This document shows, in pieces, positions 18,280 through 26,542 of a stretch of 64,000 nucleotides of DNA. The stretch is from assembly GCF_018729455.1 (NCBI RefSeq), contig NZ_JAHHZF010000011.1, positions 186,001 through 250,000 of the forward strand, in the 5' to 3' direction. The stretch's first letter is position 1. Every line of letters begins with the position of its first letter. The stretch comes from Prosthecodimorpha staleyi. GTDB taxonomy: Bacteria; Pseudomonadota; Alphaproteobacteria; Rhizobiales; Ancalomicrobiaceae. A model generated the notes under the pieces. That model was not told the origin of the DNA. It worked only from the letters and a program-made list of their open reading frames with translations, and did no database searches. Made by a program: the position numbers and the translations under genes.

Positions 18280-18741
18280 TCATGGCCGCAGTTGCTCGGA
18301 GGCCGCATCCAGCGTGCGGATGCAGGCCGGGGAGACCGACGCCCGCTGCCCTTCAAGGCAGGCGATCATGCGCCCGCCGCCGGGCGCGACGCCGGGGCAC
18401 AGCCGGCGCGCATCGGCCGCGCAGGCCATCACGGTCAGTTCGGCGGATTTCGCCCGGTCGAGAAAGCTGCGGCAACCGGGTTCGAGCACGGCGCGGCGCT
18501 CGATCAGGCATTGCGCCAGCCGGCCGCCGCCGGGCGTCACCCCGGTGCAATGGCGCGCGGCATCCGCCCCGCACAGGCGCAGGGCCTCGCCGCCGCCGAG
18601 CCGCCAGGGGCCGGGTTCGAAACTCCAGGCCGCCGCCGGCGCCACCAGGATCGCGAGCACCACCGCGATGGTCCCGGCGCGAACGGCGAGGCGCCGTCTG
18701 CGCGTCGCGGCGGCAGCGGCGGCGGATGGAACGCGGGTCAT
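18280..18741 (-). CDS. Secreted cysteine-rich repeat protein (GLG1-like repeats)
   Basis: 153 residues, with a strong GGAGGAG ribosome binding site. An Arg-rich start and hydrophobic segment (about residues 15-38) form a signal peptide. Two repeats follow, each with the pattern C-x6-C-x-G-V-x-P-G-G-G-R-x3-C-L and a later cysteine before the next repeat, as in the cysteine-rich repeat of Golgi glycoprotein 1 and many short rhizobial secreted proteins. The cysteines probably form disulfides in the periplasm. Function unknown. Read-through starts far upstream are rejected because they run through the next three genes on the other strand. Confidence 0.75.
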   Translation of the reverse strand: MTRVPSAAAAAATRRRRLAVRAGTIAVVLAILVAPAAAWSFEPGPWRLGGGEALRLCGADAARHCTGVTPGGGRLAQCLIERRAVLEPGCRSFLDRAKSAELTVMACAADARRLCPGVAPGGGRMIACLEGQRASVSPACIRTLDAASEQLRP

Positions 18742-18821
18742 GGCCTCTCCTCCGGTTCGCCCGACCGGCCCCCCGCCGGGGCACGAAGCCCCGGACCGCG
18801 GTCGGCGGCATGCGATGCGTG

Positions 18822-19136
18822 TCAGCGGGTCACGCGGTAGGTGCGGGTCGCGGTCCGGCCGGCCGGCCCCGTATAGGTCGCCTGGCCGGTGCAGACGCCG
18901 CCCGAGCAGCTGGCGGACCCGGTCCGGCTGACCGTGTTGCCGGCCGGGCCGGTGACGCTGCCGGCCGACGAGCAGCTGCCGTTGGCGCAGGTCCGCGAAC
19001 CCTGGCTGGTATAGACGCCGCCGGCCGGACCGGTCCAGGTGCCGGAGCGCTGGAAGGCTTCCGCGCCGGTCGAGACGGCGAGAGAGAATGCGAGCGCGGC
19101 GGGGGCGAGCGCGAAGAGCTTGGCGAGGGTCTGCAT
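18822..19136 (-). CDS. Small secreted protein with 27-residue TGPAG repeats
   Basis: 104 residues, GGAG upstream of the ATG at 19136. The signal peptide ends at about residue 27 (A-E-A). The mature part is two exact-length 27-residue units and a partial third, each beginning T-G-P-A-G. The first two each carry a cysteine pair spaced C-x4-C at positions 16 and 21, with N-G or G-G between. Repeats are rich in Ser, Thr and Gly and suggest a small beta-rich, disulfide-bonded envelope protein. The family is not recognised. It diverges from the response regulator at 19297, so that two-component system may control it. Confidence 0.72.
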   Translation of the reverse strand: MQTLAKLFALAPAALAFSLAVSTGAEAFQRSGTWTGPAGGVYTSQGSRTCANGSCSSAGSVTGPAGNTVSRTGSASCSGGVCTGQATYTGPAGRTATRTYRVTR

Positions 19137-19296
19137 GGTCAGTCTCCTTCGTGAGGGCGCCGTCGTCCGGCGATGACGAGAAGAGTGCAGCCGCAACTTT
19201 GCACGGCTTTTGCCGATCCGGCCCCGGATCGTAACGAAGTGTTGCATCCGGATCGGCCAGGCTCGCGCTTCCGGCTCCCATCCGTAGGATCGCGCC

Positions 19297-20001
19297 ATGA
19301 CCGACATGCCGCGCGTCGTCGTCGTCGAGGACGACCCCGAAATTCGCACCCTGGTCCGCGACTATCTGCGCCGCCAGGGCTTTCGCGTCGACATCGCCGA
19401 CGGCGGGGCCGGGCTCGACCGCCTGCTCGCCCAATACGGTCCGCCGGACCTGATCGTGCTCGACGTGATGCTGCCGGGCGAGGACGGCTTCGCCATCTGC
19501 CGCCGGCTGCGCGTCGCCTCGCGCGTGCCGATCATCATGCTCACTGCGCGCGGCGACGACATCGACCGCATCCTCGGCCTGGAGATGGGCGCCGACGACT
19601 ATCTCGCCAAGCCGTTCAATCCGCGCGAACTGGTCGCCCGCATGCGTGCGGTACTGCGTCGGACCGAGCCGCAGCCGATCGCGGACCGGCGCCGCTTCGT
19701 CGCCGGGCCAATCACGGTCGATCTCGACGCGCGCAGCGTCGCGACCGCCGACGGCGCCGCGATCGAGCTGACCGGGGCCGAGTTCGACCTGCTCGCCTGC
19801 TTCGTCACCCGGCCCGGACGGGTCCTGTCGCGCGACCAGCTGATGGACTGGACCCGCGGCCGCCGCGCCGAGGCGCTCGACCGAACCATCGACGTGCAGA
19901 TGAGCCGGCTGCGCAAGAAGATCGAGGTCGGCGGCGAACCGCTGATCAAGACCGCCCGCGGCGCCGGCTACGTGCTGGCGGTCGCCGTGACGGAGGCCTG
20001 A
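19297..20001 (+). CDS. OmpR/PhoB-family response regulator
   Basis: 234 residues. Receiver domain with the acidic pair E-D-D near residue 10, the phosphoacceptor Asp in I-V-L-D-V-M-L-P-G near residue 53, T-A-R, and K-P-F. It is joined to a winged-helix DNA-binding domain ending in T-A-R-G-A-G-Y-V-L. One base separates its stop from the ATG of the sensor kinase. The closest functional analogues are OmpR and RstA, but the stimulus and targets are unknown. The flanking genes on both sides encode small secreted proteins, which hints at an envelope role. Confidence 0.93.
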   Translation: MTDMPRVVVVEDDPEIRTLVRDYLRRQGFRVDIADGGAGLDRLLAQYGPPDLIVLDVMLPGEDGFAICRRLRVASRVPIIMLTARGDDIDRILGLEMGADDYLAKPFNPRELVARMRAVLRRTEPQPIADRRRFVAGPITVDLDARSVATADGAAIELTGAEFDLLACFVTRPGRVLSRDQLMDWTRGRRAEALDRTIDVQMSRLRKKIEVGGEPLIKTARGAGYVLAVAVTEA

Positions 20002-20002
20002 C

Positions 20003-21358
20003 ATGCCGGGCCGCCTCGGCTTCGTCGGCCGGCTCGTGCTGATCCTGCTGGCGCTCATGCTCACCTTCGCGGCCCTGGCCGTGGCGGTCTCGTATACGGC
20101 GCGCGAGCGGCGCGCAGCCAACGCCGAGCGTTTCCCGATACCGGCCCAGGTCGCCGCCATCGTGGCGCTGGTCGAAGGCGAACCGAAGGTCGACCCGGAG
20201 CTCCTGGCCCGCGCCGCCGGGTCCGAGGCCTTCTCGGTCGCAATCACATCCGCCGCTCCGGCCCCGGTCCCGGCCGACCAGCGCATGCCGACGGTCGAAT
20301 GGCTGGTCGGCCAGTATCTCGAGACCCTGCCCGACCGCGCGGTCGTCGCCCATCGGCCGGCACCGCCGGTGGACGGCACACTGGCGCGGCTGGCCGACCG
20401 TCTCGACCTGACCGGCCGCACCCCGATCGCCATCGCGATCGAACTGGTCGACGGCCGCTGGGCCTCGTTCGAATTGCGCGGCAATGCTGTCCGGCGCGTC
20501 TTCGGCGTGCCGGCCGGCTTCTGGATCGGCGTGCTGGGCTTCCTGTTCGCCGCCGCCGCGTTCTGGGCGATCCTGCGCGAAGCCCGGCCGCTGGCCGAAC
20601 TGGCCGCATCGGCCGAGGATTTCTCGACCCGCGGCGAGCCGTCGCGCGTCTCCCCGCGCGGTGCGCCGGACATCCGCCGGCTGATCGACGTGTCCAACGC
20701 CATGCAGACCCGCATCGCGGCCCTGATCAAGGGCCGCAGCATGCTGATCGGCGCGATCGGCCACGACCTGAAGACCTACATCACGCGGCTCCGGCTGCGC
20801 ATCGAGGCGATCGAGGCCGACGAGCAGCGCGAACGCGCCGCGCGCGATCTCGACGACATGACGGCGATGATCGACGAAGCCCTGGCGCTCGCTCGCGGTA
20901 CCGGCGCGCCGGATCGACGCGAGCCGGTCGATCTCGCCGACCTGCTCGATCATGCCGTTGCCGGCCGCCCGCTCGCCGCGATCGAGCGGGCGCCCCTGCC
21001 CGCCGGCCCGGCGGTCCGCGTCGCCGGCGATCCGGTCGCGCTCGCACGCGTGGTCGGCAATCTGCTCGACAATGCCGGACGCTACGCCGCCCGCTGCCGC
21101 GTGACATTGGCGCGCGAGGGCACCTCTGTCTCTGTGGCGGTCGAGGATGACGGTTCCGGCATTCCGGACGCGGAGCGCGAGGCGGTGTTCGAGCCCTTCT
21201 ACCGGCTCGAGCGCTCGCGCAACCGGGCGACCGGCGGCACCGGCCTCGGCCTTGCCATCGCACGCCAGATCATCGAGGCCCATGGCGGCACGATCACGCT
21301 CGACCGCAGCCCGGCGCTCGGCGGCGCCCGCTTCATCGTCCGCCTGCCGGCCGCCTGA
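20003..21358 (+). CDS. Sensor histidine kinase (EnvZ/RstB type)
   Basis: 451 residues. Transmembrane segment one is at ~10-32, then a ~140-residue periplasmic domain, segment two at ~172-193, HAMP, and the dimerisation box I-G-H-D-L-K-T-Y-I-T-R with the phosphorylated His; the usual Pro two places after Thr/Arg is Tyr here. The catalytic ATPase boxes follow: [22 protein letters not shown]. It forms a two-gene operon with the response regulator. Confidence 0.92.
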   Translation: MPGRLGFVGRLVLILLALMLTFAALAVAVSYTARERRAANAERFPIPAQVAAIVALVEGEPKVDPELLARAAGSEAFSVAITSAAPAPVPADQRMPTVEWLVGQYLETLPDRAVVAHRPAPPVDGTLARLADRLDLTGRTPIAIAIELVDGRWASFELRGNAVRRVFGVPAGFWIGVLGFLFAAAAFWAILREARPLAELAASAEDFSTRGEPSRVSPRGAPDIRRLIDVSNAMQTRIAALIKGRSMLIGAIGHDLKTYITRLRLRIEAIEADEQRERAARDLDDMTAMIDEALALARGTGAPDRREPVDLADLLDHAVAGRPLAAIERAPLPAGPAVRVAGDPVALARVVGNLLDNAGRYAARCRVTLAREGTSVSVAVEDDGSGIPDAEREAVFEPFYRLERSRNRATGGTGLGLAIARQIIEAHGGTITLDRSPALGGARFIVRLPAA

Positions 21359-21456
21359 AACCGGCCGGCAACGACGCCGCAACAGGGCGCGACATCACGC
21401 GGAAACGCGGCTGTCCTAGACGATCCGGCACCGAAACGCCCCGCCCCGGAGCCCCC

Positions 21457-21927
21457 ATGCCGTCGCCTGCCGCTACCCGCTACACCCTTGCCGCCCTGCT
21501 CGTCCTGCTGCCGGCCGGCGGCGCTGAGGCCTCCGCCACGCTCGACTGCACCATCTCGGATGCGGCGGTCGAGGCGAGCGCGAACGCCATCCTCGCTCAT
21601 GGCATCCCGGCACCGCTCTCCAATGTCTCGGGCGAGATCACCCTGAAATCCGCCAAGGGCCTCCCGACCCTGCCGCCCAAGACGACGTTCGAGGGCGAGC
21701 ATCTGGCCCATTCCTGGGTGCTCGGCCCGGACCTGAAGCTGCAGCTCTATCGTGAGCTGGACGGTGACGGCGTCACCGCGCTCGACCTGGTCATCGAAAC
21801 CCGCCGGGCCGGATCGGACGACGAGGCCCCCTATCGCGGCCGCTACACGCTCAAGGCCTCCTGGGTCGACAAGGGCGAGGCCAAGTCCAAGACCTTCTCC
21901 GGCAAGGTAGTCTGCACGGCGGGGTGA
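21457..21927 (+). CDS. Secreted hypothetical protein
   Basis: 156 residues. The N-terminal hydrophobic segment ends with A-E-A at residues ~24-26, a likely signal peptide. The mature part has two cysteines, C-T-I-S near its start and V-V-C-T at its end, suggesting one disulfide joining the termini of a ~125-residue beta-rich domain. No family is recognised. It follows the two-component operon by ~100 bases on the same strand and could be part of its regulon. Confidence 0.65.
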   Translation: MPSPAATRYTLAALLVLLPAGGAEASATLDCTISDAAVEASANAILAHGIPAPLSNVSGEITLKSAKGLPTLPPKTTFEGEHLAHSWVLGPDLKLQLYRELDGDGVTALDLVIETRRAGSDDEAPYRGRYTLKASWVDKGEAKSKTFSGKVVCTAG

Positions 21928-21994
21928 CGATCGGCCATAAGCCGGCCGGCCGCCGCCCCGGAGGTTCGCACCGCGACGGCCTCGGTCCTCATGG

Positions 21995-22045
21995 AAAAAA
22001 GCCCGCGCCGGGAGGGACTCCGGGGCGCGGGCAAGTCGGGCTTTT
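21995..22045. terminator. Bidirectional intrinsic terminator
   Basis: GCCCGCGCC (22001-22009) pairs with GGCGCGGGC (22024-22032). On the minus strand it is followed by TTTTTT, serving the small gene ending at 22113. On the plus strand AAGCCCG (21999-22005) can instead pair with CGGGCTT (22037-22043) with TTTT next, serving the gene ending at 21927. Confidence 0.7.
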
Positions 22046-22112
22046 GGGAGGAGGATTCCGGGCCTTGTCAGCGGGCCGGCGATCGGCTGGAAGACCGGTC
22101 ACCGGCGCCGGA

Positions 22113-22403
22113 TCAGCGGCAGCGCATGGTGCGCTTGTAGTGCGGGCGGCCGTAGTAGTCGTAGTGCGAGAAGACCACGCGGGTCACGCAGAAGAGGTCG
22201 TTGCGACCGTCATTGTAGACGACGCGGCCGGAATTGCCATTGACGATCAGGAGCCGGTCTTCGGCGGACAGGTCGTCGCCCGAGACGGTGCTCTCGAAGG
22301 TCTTGGAGGCGACGAAATCATTGTCGTCGGCCCGGGCGGTGTTGAGGGTCGCGGTCGCGGCGACCAGGGCGAAGGCGGCGATGGTGGCGAACTTGCGGAT
22401 CAT
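22113..22403 (-). CDS. Small secreted hypothetical protein
   Basis: 96 residues, AAGGAG eight bases before the ATG. Signal peptide M-I-R-K...A-R-A, then an acidic ~70-residue domain with two cysteines (L-F-C-V and the C-terminal M-R-C-R) and an aromatic stretch F-S-H-Y-D-Y-Y-G. It is not recognised as any family. A good terminator follows 80 bases downstream, so it is a single-gene transcript. Confidence 0.68.
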   Translation of the reverse strand: MIRKFATIAAFALVAATATLNTARADDNDFVASKTFESTVSGDDLSAEDRLLIVNGNSGRVVYNDGRNDLFCVTRVVFSHYDYYGRPHYKRTMRCR

Positions 22404-22634
22404 GGCGAACTCCTTGGGGCTTGGCTGGCTTCCGGGGTCCGGCACCGTCCTCGGCGCCGTCCGTTGAAATGACAATGCATGCAGATCGGACGATCGAAAA
22501 GGGGCCTCTCCTCCAATCGGATGGGAAGGCTCGCCGGCAGTCCGGAAACACGGTCATGCTGGTCAGAACGGCCCCGGCATGGCACCCTCTACGCGAGCCC
22601 GAAATGCATCCGTTACCGGCGGGAGGGTTCAGCG

Positions 22635-23321
22635 ATGGAAGCCGACACATCCGCAACCAAAGACCGGCCGGCACCCGGCCGGCGGCGGCGTTGGCTCTAT
22701 CTGCTGGTCGCGCTCGCCATCTGTGGCGTCGGCCTCTGGGTGCAGTCGATCGATAAGCAGGCCGTCATCCAGGCCTCCCGGGAAGCCATCGTCTCACTCG
22801 ACGCCTTCGATCCGCTTTCGGTACTGGACGCCTATGCGGCGCAGATCAGGCACTGCGGGCCGACCACCACCATCGGCGGCGCGCCGGCCGGGTTCGGCTG
22901 CTCGTATGATCATCCCTGGAATCCGGTGACCTATATCGTCGCCGTGCCGAAGACCGTGCTGATCCTGTGGTCCAAGGCGAGCGGACCCGGTTCGATCCTG
23001 CTCCTCCTGATCTTCCTGACCGCCATTCCGCTCGCCTATGCGGGCCAGAAGCGCGTGCTCGATCGACACCGGGACATGACCATTCTGGATGCCGCCATGA
23101 TCGCTCTCGCCGCGCCGGTCCTGGCCAGCCTGATGGCGCTGGCCGCAAAATGGATCGCGATCGCGACGTTGGCTGCCTTCGGCGCGGCTATTTCGCTCTG
23201 GTTGACGATTTCGTCCATCATCGGCATGGTTTCGGCCGTGATCGCCTTCGTCAGGAAGGTCGATCGGACCGCCGATCGCCTGGAACAGGCGCAGGACTGG
23301 CTGACGCGGCGCCGGAAGTGA
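22635..23321 (+). CDS. Multi-pass membrane protein of unknown function
   Basis: 228 residues, with GGGAGGG upstream of the ATG at 22635. Hydrophobic helices are near residues 20-38, 115-135, 150-172 and 175-205. The loop between the first and second contains two cysteines (H-C-G-P and F-G-C-S) about 17 residues apart, probably periplasmic. A basic C-terminus follows. No family is recognised, and the flanking genes give no functional clue. Confidence 0.65.
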   Translation: MEADTSATKDRPAPGRRRRWLYLLVALAICGVGLWVQSIDKQAVIQASREAIVSLDAFDPLSVLDAYAAQIRHCGPTTTIGGAPAGFGCSYDHPWNPVTYIVAVPKTVLILWSKASGPGSILLLLIFLTAIPLAYAGQKRVLDRHRDMTILDAAMIALAAPVLASLMALAAKWIAIATLAAFGAAISLWLTISSIIGMVSAVIAFVRKVDRTADRLEQAQDWLTRRRK

Positions 23322-23541
23322 GCCTTCGTCGGCGCGACCTCCCGCGTCTTGCCCGGAGGCCCGAACGGCCGGGCCGGTCCCTGGACGGACCGCGACCGCG
23401 AATTGCGAGGAGCGGACCGGGTCCGGGTTGCTAATCCGGACCGGCGGGGTTTCGATGACCGGATTGCCATCCGTCCCCGGCGGGATATCGACGCCGGGAT
23501 CCCTCCTTGCCGCCGATCCGCCCAACGGAGAAAATGCTCCC

Positions 23542-25005
23542 ATGAGCCCAGCCTCCGCCCCGCCTTTCGTGCGCCCCTCGCCCGGCTGCGGCCGGATCGG
23601 CGTTTCGGATTGCCCCGGACGCCGCGCGCCGGACGACGTGACAAGCGGCCTCGATGCCGACCTCGATGCCATCGCCGCTTGGGGCGCCGCAGCCGTGGTC
23701 AGCCTCACGTCGGCTGCCGCGTTGGAGGCGCTCGGCCTGGCGGGGTTCGGCGCCGGTGTCGAGGCCCGAAACATGGACTGGCTGCCCTTACCGGTTGCCG
23801 AGTCCGGCATCCCGGATGCCCGCTTCGAAACCGCCTGGGCGACGGTCGGCGAAGGTCTGCGGGCGCGGTTGCGGGACGGTGCGGATATCCTGGTTCATAG
23901 TCTCGGCACCGCGAACCATCCGGCCACCGTTGCCGCGCGGCTGATGGTCGAACTGGGCACAGCGCCGGGGCCGGCGGTTGCAGCGGTGGGCGCGGCGCGG
24001 CCGGACGCGACACCGACGACGGCGCAGGTCGCCCATGTCGCCGGGACCGCCCCGGCCGACGAGCCGGTGCCGGATCGCGGCCTGGATGCCCGGCGCAACC
24101 GCGCCGTCGGCGCCCTGCTCGGGCTGGCGGTCGGCGATGCGGTCGGCACCACGCTGGAATTCAAGCGCCGCGACGACCGGGCGCCACGGCTGACCGACAT
24201 GGTCGGCGGCGGGCCATTCGGCCTGAAGCCGGGCGAATGGACCGACGACACCGCCATGGCGCTGGCCCTCGCCGAAAGCCTGAGAGCCCACCCGACCCTC
24301 GACGAGCGCGACCTGATGAACCGCTTCGTCAACTGGTACCGGCACGGCGCCCATTCCTGCACCGGCACCTGTTTCGACATCGGCAATACGGTGCGCGGCG
24401 CGCTCGACCGCTTCGGCCGGACCGGCAACCCGGTCGCCGGCGAGACCCATGCCCATGCCGCCGGCAACGGCAGCCTGATGCGGCTCGCGCCGGTCGCCGT
24501 CCGGCACTGGCACGACCGGGAGCGCCGGCGCGACGTGGCCGCCCGCCAGAGCCGGACCACCCATGGTGCCGCCGAGGCGGTCGATGCCTGCGTGGTCTAT
24601 GCCGATCTCCTCGCCGAGGCGATCGCCGGCAGGCCGCGCTCCGCCGTGATGCGGCCGCGGAGCGAGCCCTATGCGGGCAGGATCGGCCCGATCGCCGCCG
24701 GCAGCTGGCGCGGCAAGCCGCGGGCGCAAGTGCGCGGCTCAGGCTATGTCGCCGACGCGCTCGAAGCCGCGCTCTGGTGCGTCGGGCGGACGGCGGATTT
24801 CCGCGGCGCGGTCCTGATGGCCGCCAACCTGCGCGAGGATGCCGACACCACCGCGGCGATCGCCGGCCAGCTCGCCGGAGCGCTTTACGGCGCCGCCGGG
24901 ATTCCGCCCGCCTGGCGCGCGGCGGTCGCCTGGGGAAAGACGATCGAATCCCTGGCCGCGGACCTGTTCGACGCCGGCGCAACCGAGGCTCCGGGGCCCG
25001 TCTGA
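23542..25005 (+). CDS. ADP-ribosylglycohydrolase fused to a degenerate tyrosine-phosphatase domain
   Basis: 487 residues; the ATG at 23542 is preferred over in-frame starts at 23428 and 23455. Residues ~5-165 resemble the CDKN3/dual-specificity phosphatase domain (G-R-I-G-V-S-D-C-P-G-R, then L-D-A-D-L-D-A-I-A-A-W-G). The P-loop that should read H-C-x5-R is H-S-L-G-T-A-N-H (His119-Ser120), so both catalytic Cys and Arg are lost. Residues ~185-480 are a DraG-type hydrolase: G-A-L-L-G-L-A-V-G-D-A, W-T-D-D-T-A-M with metal-binding Asp, G-N-G-S-L-M-R, and D-A-D-T-T-A-A-I near the end. The hydrolase half looks intact and should remove ADP-ribose from a protein or nucleic acid. Confidence 0.85.
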   Translation: MSPASAPPFVRPSPGCGRIGVSDCPGRRAPDDVTSGLDADLDAIAAWGAAAVVSLTSAAALEALGLAGFGAGVEARNMDWLPLPVAESGIPDARFETAWATVGEGLRARLRDGADILVHSLGTANHPATVAARLMVELGTAPGPAVAAVGAARPDATPTTAQVAHVAGTAPADEPVPDRGLDARRNRAVGALLGLAVGDAVGTTLEFKRRDDRAPRLTDMVGGGPFGLKPGEWTDDTAMALALAESLRAHPTLDERDLMNRFVNWYRHGAHSCTGTCFDIGNTVRGALDRFGRTGNPVAGETHAHAAGNGSLMRLAPVAVRHWHDRERRRDVAARQSRTTHGAAEAVDACVVYADLLAEAIAGRPRSAVMRPRSEPYAGRIGPIAAGSWRGKPRAQVRGSGYVADALEAALWCVGRTADFRGAVLMAANLREDADTTAAIAGQLAGALYGAAGIPPAWRAAVAWGKTIESLAADLFDAGATEAPGPV

Positions 25006-25068
25006 GCACCGCCTCCTACGGCCGGCGAGGCGGCGCGGGGGGCGGCATGGTGCCGTGCGTCGCCACTC

Positions 25069-25096
25069 TTGACGGGTCGAGGCGGGCCTGTATGGT
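25069..25096 (+). promoter_or_regulatory. Candidate promoter of the ABC importer operon
   Basis: TTGACG (25069-25074), a 16-bp spacer and TATGGT (25091-25096). The -10 region runs into TGGTATAG, which resembles half of an FCD-type GntR operator, so the GntR regulator at the operon's end could act here. Confidence 0.4.
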
Positions 25097-25184
25097 GGTA
25101 TAGAGGCATCGGCGCCCCCGGGGACGGGAGATATCCCCATGGCGGCCTGACGGATGCCCGGATTTCCCGTGGGAGGAAACGACA

Positions 25185-26375
25185 ATGAATTCCGATCGTA
25201 TGGACCGGCGCCAGATCCTGAAGGCGTCGGCCGGTCTTGCCGCATTTGCGGCCGCCGGCATCCGCCCGGCCTTCGCCGCACCGACCAAGCCGGCCGCGCC
25301 GGTCGTGCTCAACATCATGGACGTCGCCGGCAATCTGGCGCTGACCCAGAAGTCGATCGAGAACTACCGCAAGGCCAAGCCCGACTGGGTCTCGCGCGTG
25401 GTCTTCGGCAAGGCGCCGGCGCCCGAACTGCCCGGCAAGATCAAGGCCCAGCAGGACGCCAACCGGGTCGACATCGACCTCGTCCTGACCGGCACCGACG
25501 TACTCTCCGCTGGCATCGACCAGAAGCTGTGGATCGATCTGGTCCCGGCCCAGCAGGCCAACCTGCCCGACCTGAAGGCGATCTATCAGGAGCCGGCCTT
25601 CCGCATGCAGAGCTTGGCGCAGGGCCAGGGCGTGGTCGTCACCTACTATCCGTCCGGCCCACTGCTCGAATACATGCCCGAGCGCGTCAAGGCGGTGCCG
25701 AAGACCGCAGAGGACCTGCTCGCCTGGGCCAAGGCCAACAAGGGCCGCTTCATGTATGCCCGCCCGGCCAATTCAGGCCCGGGCCGCACCTTCCTGATGG
25801 GCCTGCCCTACCTGCTCGGCGACAAGGACCCGAAGGATCCGGTCGGCGGCTGGGACAAGACCTGGGCCTATCTGAAGGAGCTCGGCGAGACCATCGAGAC
25901 CTATCCGGCCGGCACGACACCGACCATGAAGGCGCTCGGCGAGGGCTCGGTCGACATGATCGTGTCGACGACCGGCTGGGACATCAATCCGCGCGTGCTC
26001 GGCGTGGTGCCGAAGAACGCCGAGATCGCCGCACTGAAGGGCTTCCGCTGGGTCGCCGACGCGCACTACATGTGCGTGCCGAAGGGCGTCTCGCCCGAGA
26101 AGCTCAACGTGGTGCTCGACCTGATGAACTTCCTGCTCACCAAGGAGCAGCAGGCCTATACCTACGACGAGGGCTACTTCTATCCCGGCCCGGCGGTGGC
26201 CGGCGTGACCCTCGACATGGCGCCCGCCGACAGCCAGGCGGCGATCAAGGAATTCGGCCGCGCCGCCTATGCGGACTTGATCGCCAACAACCCGATCGAG
26301 CTGCCGCTGTTGCCCGACAAGATGGTCCTGGCCTTCCGTCGCTGGGACGAGGAAATCGGCTCCCGCAAGAAGTGA
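25185..26375 (+). CDS. ABC transporter periplasmic substrate-binding protein (type 2, polyamine/iron-like)
   Basis: 396 residues, GGGAGGAAAC before the ATG. The N-terminus has D-R-R-Q-I-L-K-A-S-A followed by a hydrophobic stretch ending in A-F-A-A, a Tat-like signal. The mature protein has the PotD/Fbp-like extracellular binding fold, with S-G-P-L-L-E-Y-M-P and W-D-I-N-P-R-V-L-G-V near the hinge. The ligand is not evident from sequence. It is the first gene of a five-gene cluster with ATPase, two permeases and a GntR regulator, separated from the ATPase by a strong hairpin that may raise its relative expression. Confidence 0.88.
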   Translation: MNSDRMDRRQILKASAGLAAFAAAGIRPAFAAPTKPAAPVVLNIMDVAGNLALTQKSIENYRKAKPDWVSRVVFGKAPAPELPGKIKAQQDANRVDIDLVLTGTDVLSAGIDQKLWIDLVPAQQANLPDLKAIYQEPAFRMQSLAQGQGVVVTYYPSGPLLEYMPERVKAVPKTAEDLLAWAKANKGRFMYARPANSGPGRTFLMGLPYLLGDKDPKDPVGGWDKTWAYLKELGETIETYPAGTTPTMKALGEGSVDMIVSTTGWDINPRVLGVVPKNAEIAALKGFRWVADAHYMCVPKGVSPEKLNVVLDLMNFLLTKEQQAYTYDEGYFYPGPAVAGVTLDMAPADSQAAIKEFGRAAYADLIANNPIELPLLPDKMVLAFRRWDEEIGSRKK

Positions 26376-26380
26376 CCGGC

Positions 26381-26416
26381 GCGGCCGCCGCATCAGGACC
26401 TCGATGCGGCGGCCGC
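26381..26416 (+). terminator. Strong stem-loop after the binding-protein gene
   Basis: GCGGCCGCCGCATC (26381-26394) pairs perfectly with GATGCGGCGGCCGC (26403-26416) around an 8-base loop, starting 5 bases after the stop codon. There is no U-tract, so it is better read as a processing or mRNA-stabilising hairpin or partial attenuator than a full terminator. Confidence 0.5.
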
Positions 26417-26542
26417 CCGTGCGGCCAAGACACCCCGATCCGCCGGCCCCGAGGCCGGCGGCCGCGCCGCGGTGCGCATGACCTGTCCCCGTGATCCCGC
26501 CGACACCGGCGGGGCGCCTCCCTCCGGATCCCGAAACGCTCC

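Noticed and set aside
18280-20742. 820-codon minus-strand protein
   Set aside because: Only its last 153 codons (from 18741) have a ribosome binding site, signal peptide and family motif; the rest is antisense to a response regulator and kinase.
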